From an uncultured Nitrososphaera sp. (GTDB lineage Archaea; Thermoproteota; Nitrososphaeria; Nitrososphaerales; Nitrososphaeraceae), in the NCBI RefSeq assembly GCF_946478925.1, contig NZ_CAMLDP010000003.1, positions 1 to 50,644 on the forward strand: a stretch of 50,644 nt of DNA, read 5' to 3'. The translations under genes and the position numbers were made by a program. The notes beneath the pieces were generated by a model, which worked only from the letters and a program-made list of their open reading frames with translations, made no database searches and had not been told where the DNA came from. Position 1 is the first letter of the stretch; each line of letters opens with the position of its first letter. This document shows positions 32,126-39,984 of the stretch, in pieces.

Positions 32126-32806
32126 GTGCTGGTCCAACACAAAGGCCACGCAATCGCAAGGAAATTCTTTAATTCGTACACCGCGCCAAGCTACGACCTT
32201 GTGGTCAGGACGACGACTTTTGGCCGCGATAAAGCATGGAAGCGCCACATCCTGTCAGAGATAAGCACAAGCAAGAAGATCCTGGACCTTGCCTGCGGGA
32301 CGGGCATTCTCTCCTCCATGGCAGGCGCGGAGGACAGAGACAGGTCTGTTGTCGGCCTGGACCTCACGTTTGAATACCTCCAGATGGCGCGCAAGAAGAT
32401 TCCGCTTGCCTCCGTGCAGGCGACTGCAGAGGCCATCCCCTACAAAAATGGGGCGTTTGACGCGGTAGTGTCGTCGTACCTTGCCAAGTATGTCGACTTG
32501 CAGGCGCTGGCAGGCGAGTGCTGGCGCGTGCTTGCGCCGGGCGGGATTGCAGTCTTTCACGATTTCACCTGTCCAGAAAACTCTGCCATGTACGGGCTAT
32601 GGGAACTGTATTTTACGGTATTGAGGGCCGCAGGTGTGTTTGCGCTTTCGTGGAAGAGCGTGTTCTGCGACCTTGACAGGGTGATATGCGAGTCGCGCTG
32701 GACCGATGCGCTTGTGCAGGCGCTAGAGGGGCGCGGCTTTGAAGGCATCAGGTGCAGGCGCTACACGCTTGGCACGGCAGGCATAGTGGTGGCGAAAAAG
32801 CCGTGA
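32126..32806 (+). CDS. UbiE/MenG-like class I methyltransferase
   Basis: A 226-residue SAM methyltransferase with motif I ILDLACGTGILSS (52-64), VVGLDLTFEYLQMARKK and the post-motif AVVSSYLAKYVDLQALAGECWRVLAPGGIAVFHDFTCP, the layout of UbiE/MenG-type enzymes that methylate quinone rings. The GTG start is preceded by AT-rich TATA-like sequence. The stop TGA overlaps the GTG of the next gene (GTGA), indicating translational coupling to the UbiA-like protein. The substrate is inferred from context. Confidence 0.8.
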   Translation: MLVQHKGHAIARKFFNSYTAPSYDLVVRTTTFGRDKAWKRHILSEISTSKKILDLACGTGILSSMAGAEDRDRSVVGLDLTFEYLQMARKKIPLASVQATAEAIPYKNGAFDAVVSSYLAKYVDLQALAGECWRVLAPGGIAVFHDFTCPENSAMYGLWELYFTVLRAAGVFALSWKSVFCDLDRVICESRWTDALVQALEGRGFEGIRCRRYTLGTAGIVVAKKP

Positions 32807-33510
32807 CAGAGAGCCGCATGAACGAGTGGTTCGTGCCGAGATTCGGTCCGCCGAGGTTCCGAGCGTTCGTGGGCCTGCTTTTCCTTCCTTACACCGGCAT
32901 GTGCGTCGCCTTTACGCTGGTCGGCGCCATGCTTGCCCCCGACGTGCACTGGGACAGGGCGGGCGCAATTGCCCTCATCTACGCGCTGGCGCTCGGGGTA
33001 GGCGCGCACGCAGCCGACGCCATCGGGTCGAAAAAGGAAAAGCCATGGGGCGCGTACTTTACGCGCAGGCAGATGATTGTGCTGCTGGTCCTTTCGCTTG
33101 CCGGCGCATACACCATCGGCATCTATTACATCATCTTGTATGTGCCTGCGCTTGCAGTAATAGCAATCCTTGAAGGATTCCTGCTCTTTGCGTACAACTT
33201 TGAGATCTTGGGAGGGAGGTTCCACACCAACTTTTGGTTCGCAGTGTCCTGGGGCGCCCTTCCAGTCATGGCAGGCTATGTCATCCAGACTGGCGACAAC
33301 ATCGTTTCTTTGGCGCCGGTTGCAGCCGCCACAGGCGCGGGCCTCGCAAGCATGGCGGAGATAAGGATGTCACGGCCCTACAAACAGCTAAAGAAAGAAG
33401 GCGGCAACCCCGCCATTGCAAAGAGGCTTGAAGGTAGACTAAAGTTTTTGAGCCTTGCCACAATCGCGTTTTCTCTGGCACTTGTTGCCGCAAGGGCGGT
33501 CGCAGGATGA
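32803..33510 (+). CDS. UbiA-like polytopic membrane protein
   Basis: About 235 residues with seven or so hydrophobic helices. The order of segments resembles the UbiA prenyltransferase superfamily: a loop near HAADAIGSKKEKPWGAYF where UbiA has its first Asp-rich motif and the RP(I/L) signature, and FAYNFEILGGRFHTNFWF, then SWGALPVMAGY where UbiA has its second region. The canonical NDxxDxxxD is not intact, so activity is uncertain. GTG start (GTGA overlap with the methyltransferase); ATG 32818 is possible. The stop overlaps the next ATG (ATGA). Confidence 0.65.
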   Translation: MTESRMNEWFVPRFGPPRFRAFVGLLFLPYTGMCVAFTLVGAMLAPDVHWDRAGAIALIYALALGVGAHAADAIGSKKEKPWGAYFTRRQMIVLLVLSLAGAYTIGIYYIILYVPALAVIAILEGFLLFAYNFEILGGRFHTNFWFAVSWGALPVMAGYVIQTGDNIVSLAPVAAATGAGLASMAEIRMSRPYKQLKKEGGNPAIAKRLEGRLKFLSLATIAFSLALVAARAVAG

Positions 33511-33992
33511 CGACGATGATGATGAAAAAAGAAGAGATGGGCAACTTTGGGAGCAGGGTCCTGAAAATGATGGCCGCGCTAGAGCGCAGGGGTGCAACCC
33601 TGAGCACGGAGCAAAAGATCCTGCTTGCCGAGACGGGCACGGTGGAGCAGGTGCTCAGCATACTCACGGGATCGGCGGTGGAGGTAAAGGTGGTCAGGCA
33701 GGCCATTTATGACGGCGTCATTAGGCGCGAAGTCGTCATTTCTTCTGCAGACGGCAGGACACTCGTGCGCGCCAGGTCCAAAATCTACTGCAAGTTCCTG
33801 CCGGCGCAAATCGTGCGCAAGTTAATGCAGGGAAAGGGAGGGATTGGCACAATCATACACAACGCAGGGCTTGAAACATGCCGCAGGCTGGTCCGGTTCG
33901 GCCTTGGCCGTGACGGGCATCCCTACCGCGTGTACAGTATAGTGCACCGTGGAAAAACGGCGTTTGAGATAAGGGAGGACATCTTGATCTAG
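33507..33992 (+). CDS. Chorismate lyase-like protein (Rv2949c/DUF98 family)
   Basis: A 161-residue protein matching the Rv2949c-like family: LSTEQKILLAETGTVEQVL, VLSILTGSAVEVKVVRQ, TLVRARSKIYCKFLPAQIV, GIGTIIHNAGLETCRRLVRF and YSIVHRGKTAFEIREDI. In mycobacteria Rv2949c cleaves chorismate to pyruvate and 4-hydroxybenzoate. It is the third gene of a set with ATGA/GTGA overlaps, after a UbiE-like methyltransferase and a UbiA-like protein. This places it at the start of a possible prenylated-aromatic pathway. Methanopterin-type precursors are another possible use. Confidence 0.82.
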   Translation: MTTMMMKKEEMGNFGSRVLKMMAALERRGATLSTEQKILLAETGTVEQVLSILTGSAVEVKVVRQAIYDGVIRREVVISSADGRTLVRARSKIYCKFLPAQIVRKLMQGKGGIGTIIHNAGLETCRRLVRFGLGRDGHPYRVYSIVHRGKTAFEIREDILI

Positions 33993-34049
33993 GCAGGGCT
34001 TGCGGGCTCTTTCACTTTGGACCACATGTCCCGCAGCATTACATAGGGA

Positions 34050-34520
34050 TCATGCTACGGTTATGGATGTCTCGGCAGTGCCGCTCTTGGCTGTATCAAA
34101 CGGCTTGGTCAGGCCGGTTCCAAGGACCGTTATCACTAGCTGAAAATCGCCGGAGTTGTCAAACGTTACCTTTTGGACGGCTTTTCCCATGTGCACGTGT
34201 TGATCCGTTAGCGATGTGACCGTGTTGCCGCTAGCATCCTTTACTTCGAGATTATAGTTCACATGCTCCAACAAAGCACCCGAAGAAGGGTCCTGAAAGT
34301 TGATGCTAAATTCAGTGTCCTTGCCCTGCTGTATCTCTGTTGGCGACCAGTTTACGACAATGCTTACCGATCCGTTGTCGGTCTTTAAATTTACGGGTGG
34401 AGCGGAAGGAGTCGTTGTTGTTGCAGCCAGTGCAGGAAAGAATCCGGAGCCTATTGCGGCAAGTCCCGTTACAAGGATGGCAAAAGACAGAACAACAATG
34501 CCTTGTTTTGTACCTTTCAT
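34050..34520 (-). CDS. Secreted or lipid-anchored Ig-like protein
   Basis: About 156 residues from the ATG at 34520. A signal peptide (GIVVLSFAILVTGLAAIGSG to ALAA) is followed by a Thr/Pro linker and one beta-sandwich domain (VSIVVNWSPTEIQQGKDTEF to AETSITVA), similar to small YtkA-like or surface-exposed domains. No C-terminal anchor is visible. The frame is open to 34634, but the extra 38 residues are unlike a signal peptide, and a TATA-like CCTATAAGAA lies about 25 nt before 34520. Confidence 0.72.
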   Translation of the reverse strand: MKGTKQGIVVLSFAILVTGLAAIGSGFFPALAATTTTPSAPPVNLKTDNGSVSIVVNWSPTEIQQGKDTEFSINFQDPSSGALLEHVNYNLEVKDASGNTVTSLTDQHVHMGKAVQKVTFDNSGDFQLVITVLGTGLTKPFDTAKSGTAETSITVA

Positions 34521-34655
34521 GAGAAAGTATCTTTGATCGTTCTTATAGGATTGTCGATGTCTCCGCAGCTGCTGTTGTTTCGCGAAATTTGATAAAGATG
34601 AATACGTACATACGCGCTCAAGCCAACTGCACATACTACAGGATTAGAAACATGG

Positions 34656-34729
34656 TGGACCGGGTGGGATTTGAACCCACGACCTCAGCAATGCCAATGC
34701 CGTATCCTACCGGACTAGACGACCGGCCC
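34656..34729 (-). tRNA. tRNA-Ala(GGC)
   Basis: Minus-strand tRNA of 74 nt: acceptor GGGCCGG/CCGGTCC containing the G3-U70 pair that identifies tRNA-Ala, D stem GTCT/GGAT, anticodon arm CGGCA-TTGGCAT-TGCTG giving GGC, and T arm GTGGG-TTCAAAT-CCCAC. No intron. The terminal CCA is encoded at 34653-34655, unlike tRNA-Gln in this window. Confidence 0.95.
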
Positions 34730-34754
34730 AACCTTGTTGTTCAGTCCGTCAGTC

Positions 34755-34766
34755 GATATTAATATG
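34755..34766 (-). promoter_or_regulatory. TATA element of tRNA-Ala
   Basis: CATATTAATATC on the minus strand, centred about 31 nt before the tRNA 5' end at 34729. Confidence 0.5.
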
Positions 34767-34773
34767 TTTAAAC
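34767..34773 (+). promoter_or_regulatory. TATA box of the Nudix gene
   Basis: TTTAAAC centred 25 nt before the TTG at 34795, next to the oppositely oriented tRNA-Ala element. Confidence 0.5.
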
Positions 34774-34794
34774 AATAAAAACAAACTATTATTA

Positions 34795-35244
34795 TTGGCA
34801 GCAGCCTTGAAAACAGACGTACGCAAAGTGGCACTTGAGCAGTCAGTTGGCGCTGTGGTAAAATTCATGCCGGAAGATACTGCCGCAGAGTTTCTGCTGC
34901 TTAGAAACAGGCGCGGGTTCTGGGGCTTTCCGCAGGGCCACAAGGAAAAAGGAGAGACTGATATCCAGACGCTTGTCCGCGAAGTAAAGGAGGAGACAGG
35001 GATAAGCGAGATCAAGGTCCATACGTACATAGGCAAGATAACCTACTCGTACTTCAAAGGCGACGGTATGCGCTCTGAAAAGCAGGTGAGTTTCTATTTC
35101 GCCACCACGCCCACGAGAGAGATAAAGATCTCTGAAGAGCACGCGGACTCGCGGTGGGCGACGCTCAAGGATGCTTTCTTGCTTTTGGACCACGCGAAAC
35201 TGCGACAGATCCTCGACAGGGGGCACCAGAAGGGCCTCTACTAA
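34795..35244 (+). CDS. Nudix hydrolase, Ap4A-hydrolase type
   Basis: A 149-residue Nudix protein. The Nudix box runs from Gly48 to Ile70 (GHKEKGETDIQTL, then VREVKEETGI) and fits G-x5-E-x7-R-E-U-x-E-E-x-G-U exactly. RRGFWGFPQGHKEKGE and ISYSYF-like strands resemble bis(5'-nucleosyl)-tetraphosphatases. It would cleave dinucleoside polyphosphates such as Ap4A in the cytoplasm. TTG start, leaderless, divergent from tRNA-Ala. Confidence 0.88.
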   Translation: MAAALKTDVRKVALEQSVGAVVKFMPEDTAAEFLLLRNRRGFWGFPQGHKEKGETDIQTLVREVKEETGISEIKVHTYIGKITYSYFKGDGMRSEKQVSFYFATTPTREIKISEEHADSRWATLKDAFLLLDHAKLRQILDRGHQKGLY

Positions 35245-35272
35245 CTGTCAGAGTGGAAAATAGGGTAATAGA

Positions 35273-35283
35273 TTTATTTATAG
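35273..35283 (+). promoter_or_regulatory. TATA box of the B12-type radical SAM gene
   Basis: TTTATTTATAG centred about 32 nt before the ATG at 35311. Confidence 0.55.
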
Positions 35284-35310
35284 CCGAGCACGCACGAGTA
35301 AACGCATAAG

Positions 35311-36894
35311 ATGGTAGTATCAGGTGGCAAAAGGATAGTATTGACTGCGGACCGCAGTCTTATGACCAATTACAGGGGCAACTTCCTCTACGGCTTTATC
35401 GCCTGCGGCCCCTACGAACTTGTGCCCGAGTTTGTCTTTGACAAGATATTCTGCCCATCAGTCGAGACAGACAACGCCACAGGCGGGGTCAAGGTCGCGC
35501 AGTGCGGCCTCCGCAGAATCGAAGGCGCCCTCCTGAAGGAGTACAAGCGCGACGACATATTCCTTGCCCACCCAGAGATGCTTGAAAAGTGCATTGGCCC
35601 CGAGACAAAGGTGGTCGGCCTCAACGTTATGGACCCGCTCGGCATGGCGCCGGTGACCACTACGATGTCGCCGGAGAAACTGTCGTACGTCGCCATGAAG
35701 TTCAAGAAGATGTGCGCTTCCATTATCCAGTTAAAAAAGAAATACAATTTCAAGGTCGTAGTCGGCGGAAACGGCTCGTGGGAGCTGGCAAAACCCGACA
35801 GGATGAAGATCCACGGCATCGACACGGTCGTAATCGGCGAGGCCGACGAACTTGCACTGGACCTCTTCCATGACCTGGAGGCAGGCGACGCGCCGGAACT
35901 ATTGCATACTTTTGTCCGCAACATCGAAAACGTGCCGATGATGCAGGGCCCGACCGTCAATTCGCTAATAGAGGCGATGCGCGGCTGCGGCAGGGGATGC
36001 GACTTTTGCGACGTGAACAAGAGGACCAAGAAGGACTTTCCACTGGAGCGCCTCCAGCAGGAAGCAAAGCTCAACCTCGACTATGGCTTTGACTCGATAT
36101 GGCTCCAGTCTGACGAGATGCTCCTGTACGGCTGCGACAACAAGGACTTTATTCCAAACACAGATGCTATCACCCACCTGTGGAGCGGCCTGAAATCGAC
36201 GGGCGCCCGCTTTGTCGGCACAACCCACATGACGCTTTCCGCGGTTGCATCGTCACCTGACCTGATAAAGAAGTTGTCGCACATAAACGAGATGGACGTC
36301 GCAGGCGGAAGGTGGCTTGCTACCAACTTGGGCATTGAGACGGTCGCGCCAAGGATGGTCAAGAAGCACCTCGGGGTAAAGACCAAGCCGTTCCAGCCAG
36401 AGGAATGGGGCGCAGTAGTGAGGGATGGATGCAAGATCCTCAACGACAACCACTGGTTCCCGGCGCTCACGCTCATAATCGGTTGGCCCGACGAGACGCC
36501 AGACGAAACGCAGTACACCATCGACCTCATCGAGGACTTTAAGCAAACGGGTATGCGCGGAATCGTTGCGCCGTTGCTCTATCAGGACTTTTCCGAAAAG
36601 AACTCAATGCACTTTGGCAACCTCAACGAGGCCCAGTTCACGCTGTTCTGGATGTGCTGGCAGCACAACCTGCGCGTGATTAACGACATCATCCCGATAA
36701 TCATCAGGAACAAGTCGTACGGTCCTATGATGAAGGTGTTCATGGCGCTCCTCATAAAGGCGGGGACGTGGGCAATCATGAAGTACCTGCGGGGGCTGTC
36801 AAAGGACCTGTTTGCAGGCCAGCTGCCTGAGGACATTGTTGCCCGCTACACGAACAAGAGGTCCGTCACGGCGCCGCTTCCAAAGAAACTCTGA
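35311..36894 (+). CDS. B12-domain radical SAM protein, candidate GDGT ring synthase (Grs)
   Basis: A 527-residue class B radical SAM protein. Residues about 80-200 form a cobalamin-binding-like Rossmann domain (VVGLNVMDPLGM, VVVGGNGSWELA, VVIGEADELALD) without the DxHxxG motif. The cluster motif is Cys226-x3-Cys230-x2-Cys233 (CGRGCDFC), followed by the TIM-barrel part and a C-terminal helical region. Size and arrangement fit the archaeal GrsA/GrsB proteins, which introduce cyclopentane rings into GDGT lipids; thaumarchaea make the ringed lipid crenarchaeol. Membership in Grs rather than another B12-radical SAM group needs a tree. Confidence 0.7.
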   Translation: MVVSGGKRIVLTADRSLMTNYRGNFLYGFIACGPYELVPEFVFDKIFCPSVETDNATGGVKVAQCGLRRIEGALLKEYKRDDIFLAHPEMLEKCIGPETKVVGLNVMDPLGMAPVTTTMSPEKLSYVAMKFKKMCASIIQLKKKYNFKVVVGGNGSWELAKPDRMKIHGIDTVVIGEADELALDLFHDLEAGDAPELLHTFVRNIENVPMMQGPTVNSLIEAMRGCGRGCDFCDVNKRTKKDFPLERLQQEAKLNLDYGFDSIWLQSDEMLLYGCDNKDFIPNTDAITHLWSGLKSTGARFVGTTHMTLSAVASSPDLIKKLSHINEMDVAGGRWLATNLGIETVAPRMVKKHLGVKTKPFQPEEWGAVVRDGCKILNDNHWFPALTLIIGWPDETPDETQYTIDLIEDFKQTGMRGIVAPLLYQDFSEKNSMHFGNLNEAQFTLFWMCWQHNLRVINDIIPIIIRNKSYGPMMKVFMALLIKAGTWAIMKYLRGLSKDLFAGQLPEDIVARYTNKRSVTAPLPKKL

Positions 36895-36906
36895 GCACAT
36901 ACGTCC

Positions 36907-36932
36907 ACGGGCGGATTTTCCAACACGCCCGT
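36907..36932. terminator. Inverted repeat after the radical SAM gene
   Basis: ACGGGCG (36907-36913) and CGCCCGT (36926-36932) form a perfect seven-base-pair stem with a 12-base loop, followed by CTACTTTTC, 12 bases after the stop. A termination or mRNA-stability hairpin is plausible. Confidence 0.4.
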
Positions 36933-37049
36933 CTACTTTTCAGTCTCCTGCATATTATCGAAGGACTCTAAATAGCGTGCAGAAAAACGCCAAGAAAGAT
37001 AAGGAAAGAAAAAGGGCGCAACGATGGACGCAAATAAAGATCCAGAGCC

Positions 37050-37376
37050 CTACTTCAGGCCCTTTATTGCCTCGTCTGCAAGCGTGGCGGTCTTTGGAGT
37101 GAGCACGATAAAGTAATTCCTGTCGGCGCGCTCTACCGCCGGCACCATGCGGAACTTTTTGGTCGACACATCAAACTCGGCAAGTCCCGGCTCCACGCTG
37201 CCCTTTGTGTAGACCATCATCAAAAGCTCGCCCGTGAGTGGGCTGAGCGGGATTAGCGAGAACACATAACCCTTGTACGAGCTGACAGGCATCACCTGCT
37301 TGCCGTAGGGCGCCACCGATACGAGATAGAGAAAAACATCCTCTATTGTGTTGAACTCTTCATACTCAAATTTCAT
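37050..37376 (-). CDS. Hypothetical protein
   Basis: A 108-residue alpha/beta protein, not recognised. The sequence MKFEYEEFNTIEDVFLYLVS and LLMMVYTKGSVEPGLAEFDV is regular and hydrophobic-patterned like a real soluble fold, and it has a good TATA-like TTTTATCC / GTTAAAACC region about 25-35 nt upstream. It follows the flavoprotein gene at 37432-38274 in the same direction by 55 bases. No motif indicates a function. Confidence 0.65.
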   Translation of the reverse strand: MKFEYEEFNTIEDVFLYLVSVAPYGKQVMPVSSYKGYVFSLIPLSPLTGELLMMVYTKGSVEPGLAEFDVSTKKFRMVPAVERADRNYFIVLTPKTATLADEAIKGLK

Positions 37377-37431
37377 GCTTGGTGTGCGCTATGACAGGGA
37401 TAAAAGGTTTTAACAAAAGAAAGAGAGGATT

Positions 37432-38274
37432 TTAGCCGTACGACTCGAACTTGATGTCGTACGATCCGTCCTTGCGCTTGTTGCGCTCAGTGACGAACCC
37501 CTTTGGTATGAGGTAGTCCAGCGCGCCGTCCACGGTTCCCTGCCATCCGCAGATGTAGAACGACGTGTTCTCCGGCGTCACCTTCTCACCGACCAGTTCT
37601 TCGAGGGGCGACAGGTCCTTGCCAGCCTTTGGTCTCAGGAAGGACTCTACTCTGCCCTTTTGGCCGTCCCAAGTCCTGTTGAACCATTCCTGCGGCCTGC
37701 TGACAGAGGCGCGGTAGCGGAAGTTCCACTTGTCCTTGCCCTTGTCGAGGCTCTCTTCTTCCAGAGAGGTGAGCAGCTCGCGGTAGCCTAGCTCGTCTAC
37801 ATAGCTTGCGCCGTGCAGCACCACTATTTCGCGCTTGCTCTGCGCAGCGTGCAGGTGCATAGAGTAGGAGACAAACGGTGCAAGTCCCGTCCCGCCTCCG
37901 ATGAGGACCATCCTGCGGTTGTCGGGGCTTCCGTCGTGCATCTTTTCGTTTATCGTGAAAATGCCGGTCGGCTTGACCCAAGCGATCTCATCATCTTCCT
38001 TCATGTTGAAAAGCTGCGTAGTCAGCCTGCCGGGAACCGGCTTTCGGACCCAGCGGATGTAAAGCTCCCAGTGTTTTTTCTGCTCGGGGGGCGAGGCGAT
38101 AGAGTAGGCGCGCCTGATTATCTTGCCCTCGCTTGGCACGTTGGTGCCGATTGTGAGGAACTGGCCAGCCTTAAACTCTGGAATCTGACCGTTTTCGGGG
38201 GTTATCCTAAATACCGCAAGATCCTCCTTGATTATCTGAAGGTACGTGATCTTGCCCTTGTTGTCAACGACCAT
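37432..38274 (-). CDS. Ferredoxin-NADP reductase-like flavoprotein
   Basis: About 280 residues. The FAD-binding motif RAYS is at 55-58 (IIRRAYSIAS) and the NAD(P)-binding motif GGGTGLAPF at 126-134, with FYICGWQGTVDGAL near the C-terminus. It would move electrons between NAD(P)H and ferredoxin or flavodoxin, as the plant-type FNR family does; the partner is not encoded next to it. The ATG at 38274 is preferred over 38310 because a TATA-like AATATTAAAAAT lies just beyond 38310. Confidence 0.85.
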   Translation of the reverse strand: MVVDNKGKITYLQIIKEDLAVFRITPENGQIPEFKAGQFLTIGTNVPSEGKIIRRAYSIASPPEQKKHWELYIRWVRKPVPGRLTTQLFNMKEDDEIAWVKPTGIFTINEKMHDGSPDNRRMVLIGGGTGLAPFVSYSMHLHAAQSKREIVVLHGASYVDELGYRELLTSLEEESLDKGKDKWNFRYRASVSRPQEWFNRTWDGQKGRVESFLRPKAGKDLSPLEELVGEKVTPENTSFYICGWQGTVDGALDYLIPKGFVTERNKRKDGSYDIKFESYG

Positions 38275-38394
38275 ATAGTTCACAGCTCCTTGGCTGCATA
38301 ATAAATACATTTTTAATATTCAAAGGCGAATCAACAGGTGAGAAAGTACTTCATTTTGTTCGTGCTTGGTACTGGCCAAGACGCCAGATGCCAA

Positions 38395-38937
38395 TTACAG
38401 CTTGTTTTTTCGCAGGGTTATAGTCTCGCTATTTGCATCGTACGTCAGCACGAGACCCTGCCTCCCCCATTCTATGAACCAGTTAAAGTCGTTTGTTGCG
38501 TCCTGAGTATTGTTATTATCAAGGGCGCCGGCACTTTCAGAAAAGAACTTTAACAGATCTTCCCTTGAAATGCTCTGCGAACCTCTCTTCTTCATATAGT
38601 CTGCAAATTTTTTGAATGCGTCGATATTGAGCACCATGTCATGCAGCATTTTTTTTCTCACTTTGGGACTTGCCGCTATAAACAAATGGCCCTTTTCAGT
38701 CAACAATACGTCTCCCGTCTGAATCTGAATCAGGCCAAACATCTCTCCCGCCTCGACTATTGGCAAAAGGTCATCCAGTTCCAGCCCCTGTTTCAGGGCA
38801 ACGCCTGCAAGGTCTGACTTGCTGCCGATATCGTCCAGTATTTCCAAAAAGCCCTGAAGGGAGCCATAATGAATTTTAGGGATAGCAGTAGTAGTCATGC
38901 CGGCATTGCGCAGTGCGAACCATAGTTGCATTTTCAT
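38395..38937 (-). CDS. Nitrate/sulfonate transporter AAA-associated domain protein
   Basis: A 180-residue protein matching the AAA-associated domain of NitT/TauT transporters (PF09821): GSLQGFLEILDDIGSKSDLA, ALKQGLELDDLLPIVEAGEM and GDVLLTEKGHLFIAASPKVR. The domain is usually at the C-terminus of the ATPase but here is a separate gene after it (gap 19 bases), and it likely binds or regulates the ATPase. A TATA-like AAAATTTAAATC at 38941-38952 is so near the ATG at 38937 that the start at 38898 (MTTTAIPKI) may be real. Confidence 0.82.
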   Translation of the reverse strand: MKMQLWFALRNAGMTTTAIPKIHYGSLQGFLEILDDIGSKSDLAGVALKQGLELDDLLPIVEAGEMFGLIQIQTGDVLLTEKGHLFIAASPKVRKKMLHDMVLNIDAFKKFADYMKKRGSQSISREDLLKFFSESAGALDNNNTQDATNDFNWFIEWGRQGLVLTYDANSETITLRKNKL

Positions 38938-38956
38938 CGATTTAAATTTTCATGAT

Positions 38957-39871
38957 TCATGTTATCATGGTCGTGATCCTGTCGATGTACTCATAGAGCA
39001 GATTGTCGCGTTTTTCCCGGGGCCGTGGGATATCGATTTGCAGTTCGTGTGATATCGTTCCAGGTCTGGGGCTCATGACGAGCACCCTGTCTGAGAGATA
39101 GACGGCTTCTTCTATATTGTGGGTCACCATGATGACGACTTCGGGCGTCGTAAATTTGTTGTTCCATACCTTGAGGACTTCTTCGCGCAGGGCCTCGGCA
39201 GTCAGCGGGTCAAGCGCTGAAAACGGCTCATCCATGAGAAGAATTTCAGGGTCGATTACAAGCGCCCTGGCGATTCCGACTCTCTGCTTCATCCCTCCAG
39301 ACAGCTCGCGCGGATAAGCGTCTTCGAACCCCTCCAGACCCACTTCTTGAATTATCTGGAGGCTCTTTTGCCGCCGTTGCTCCTCTGGAATGCGCAGGGA
39401 CTCTAGACCAAATTCCACGTTTTGAAGCACAGTCAGCCACGGAAAGAGGCCGAACGACTGAAATACCATAGCCATAAACGGGTTTACCCTTCCCGTCGTG
39501 GACTCGCCCTTGTAGAACACTTGGCCTCTGTTCGGAGCCTCAAGACCCATGATGATTCTCAAAAGCGTAGATTTGCCAGAGCCCGACGGCCCCACTATTG
39601 AGACAAACTCGTTCTTGTTTATGGACATGTTTACGTCTTTGAGTATGACGAGTCTTCTGCCACCCCCTTGGCCGGCATTGTACTCTTTTGTAATGCTCTC
39701 TAATTCCAAAATCGGGCTTGATGTTTCTGTAGCGGATGGTGATGATGATGACGGTTTGTCATAGAAAAGGCTGTCACTGTCTTCGTCATGGGATCTTGCC
39801 TCTTTTCTTTTAGCAGCGTCGGTAGGGAAGGGCAAGGCAAAGCCAGGATTGTCGTCAGCTGTCACCATCAT
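38957..39871 (-). CDS. NitT/TauT-type ABC transporter ATP-binding protein
   Basis: A 304-residue ABC ATPase: Walker A GPSGSGKST at 94-102, Q-loop in FQSFGLFPWL, signature LSGGMKQR, Walker B ILLMDEP, switch His in VTHNIEEAVYLSDRV. FPWLTVLQNVEFGLE places it with the nitrate/sulfonate/taurine group. Residues 1-52 form an unusual Ser/Asp-rich extension; a TATA-like GCATATTAGG centred 22 nt before the ATG makes that start plausible. It works with the fused permease at 39985-41862. Confidence 0.9.
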   Translation of the reverse strand: MMVTADDNPGFALPFPTDAAKRKEARSHDEDSDSLFYDKPSSSSPSATETSSPILELESITKEYNAGQGGGRRLVILKDVNMSINKNEFVSIVGPSGSGKSTLLRIIMGLEAPNRGQVFYKGESTTGRVNPFMAMVFQSFGLFPWLTVLQNVEFGLESLRIPEEQRRQKSLQIIQEVGLEGFEDAYPRELSGGMKQRVGIARALVIDPEILLMDEPFSALDPLTAEALREEVLKVWNNKFTTPEVVIMVTHNIEEAVYLSDRVLVMSPRPGTISHELQIDIPRPREKRDNLLYEYIDRITTMIT

Positions 39872-39984
39872 GAGCCACTCCTAATATGCGTGCTACAGGG
39901 ATTCTGCGGCCGCCATGTTTCGCCTTGAATCTGACTCATCAATAAAGCTATCATCGTGACTGGGGTAAGACAATGGCAAAAATT

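Noticed and set aside
37024..37119. Micro-ORF MDANKDPEPYFRPFIASS... after a TATA-like CTCTAAATAG
   Set aside because: Ends inside the convergent gene at 37050-37376 and has no independent support beyond the TATA-like string.
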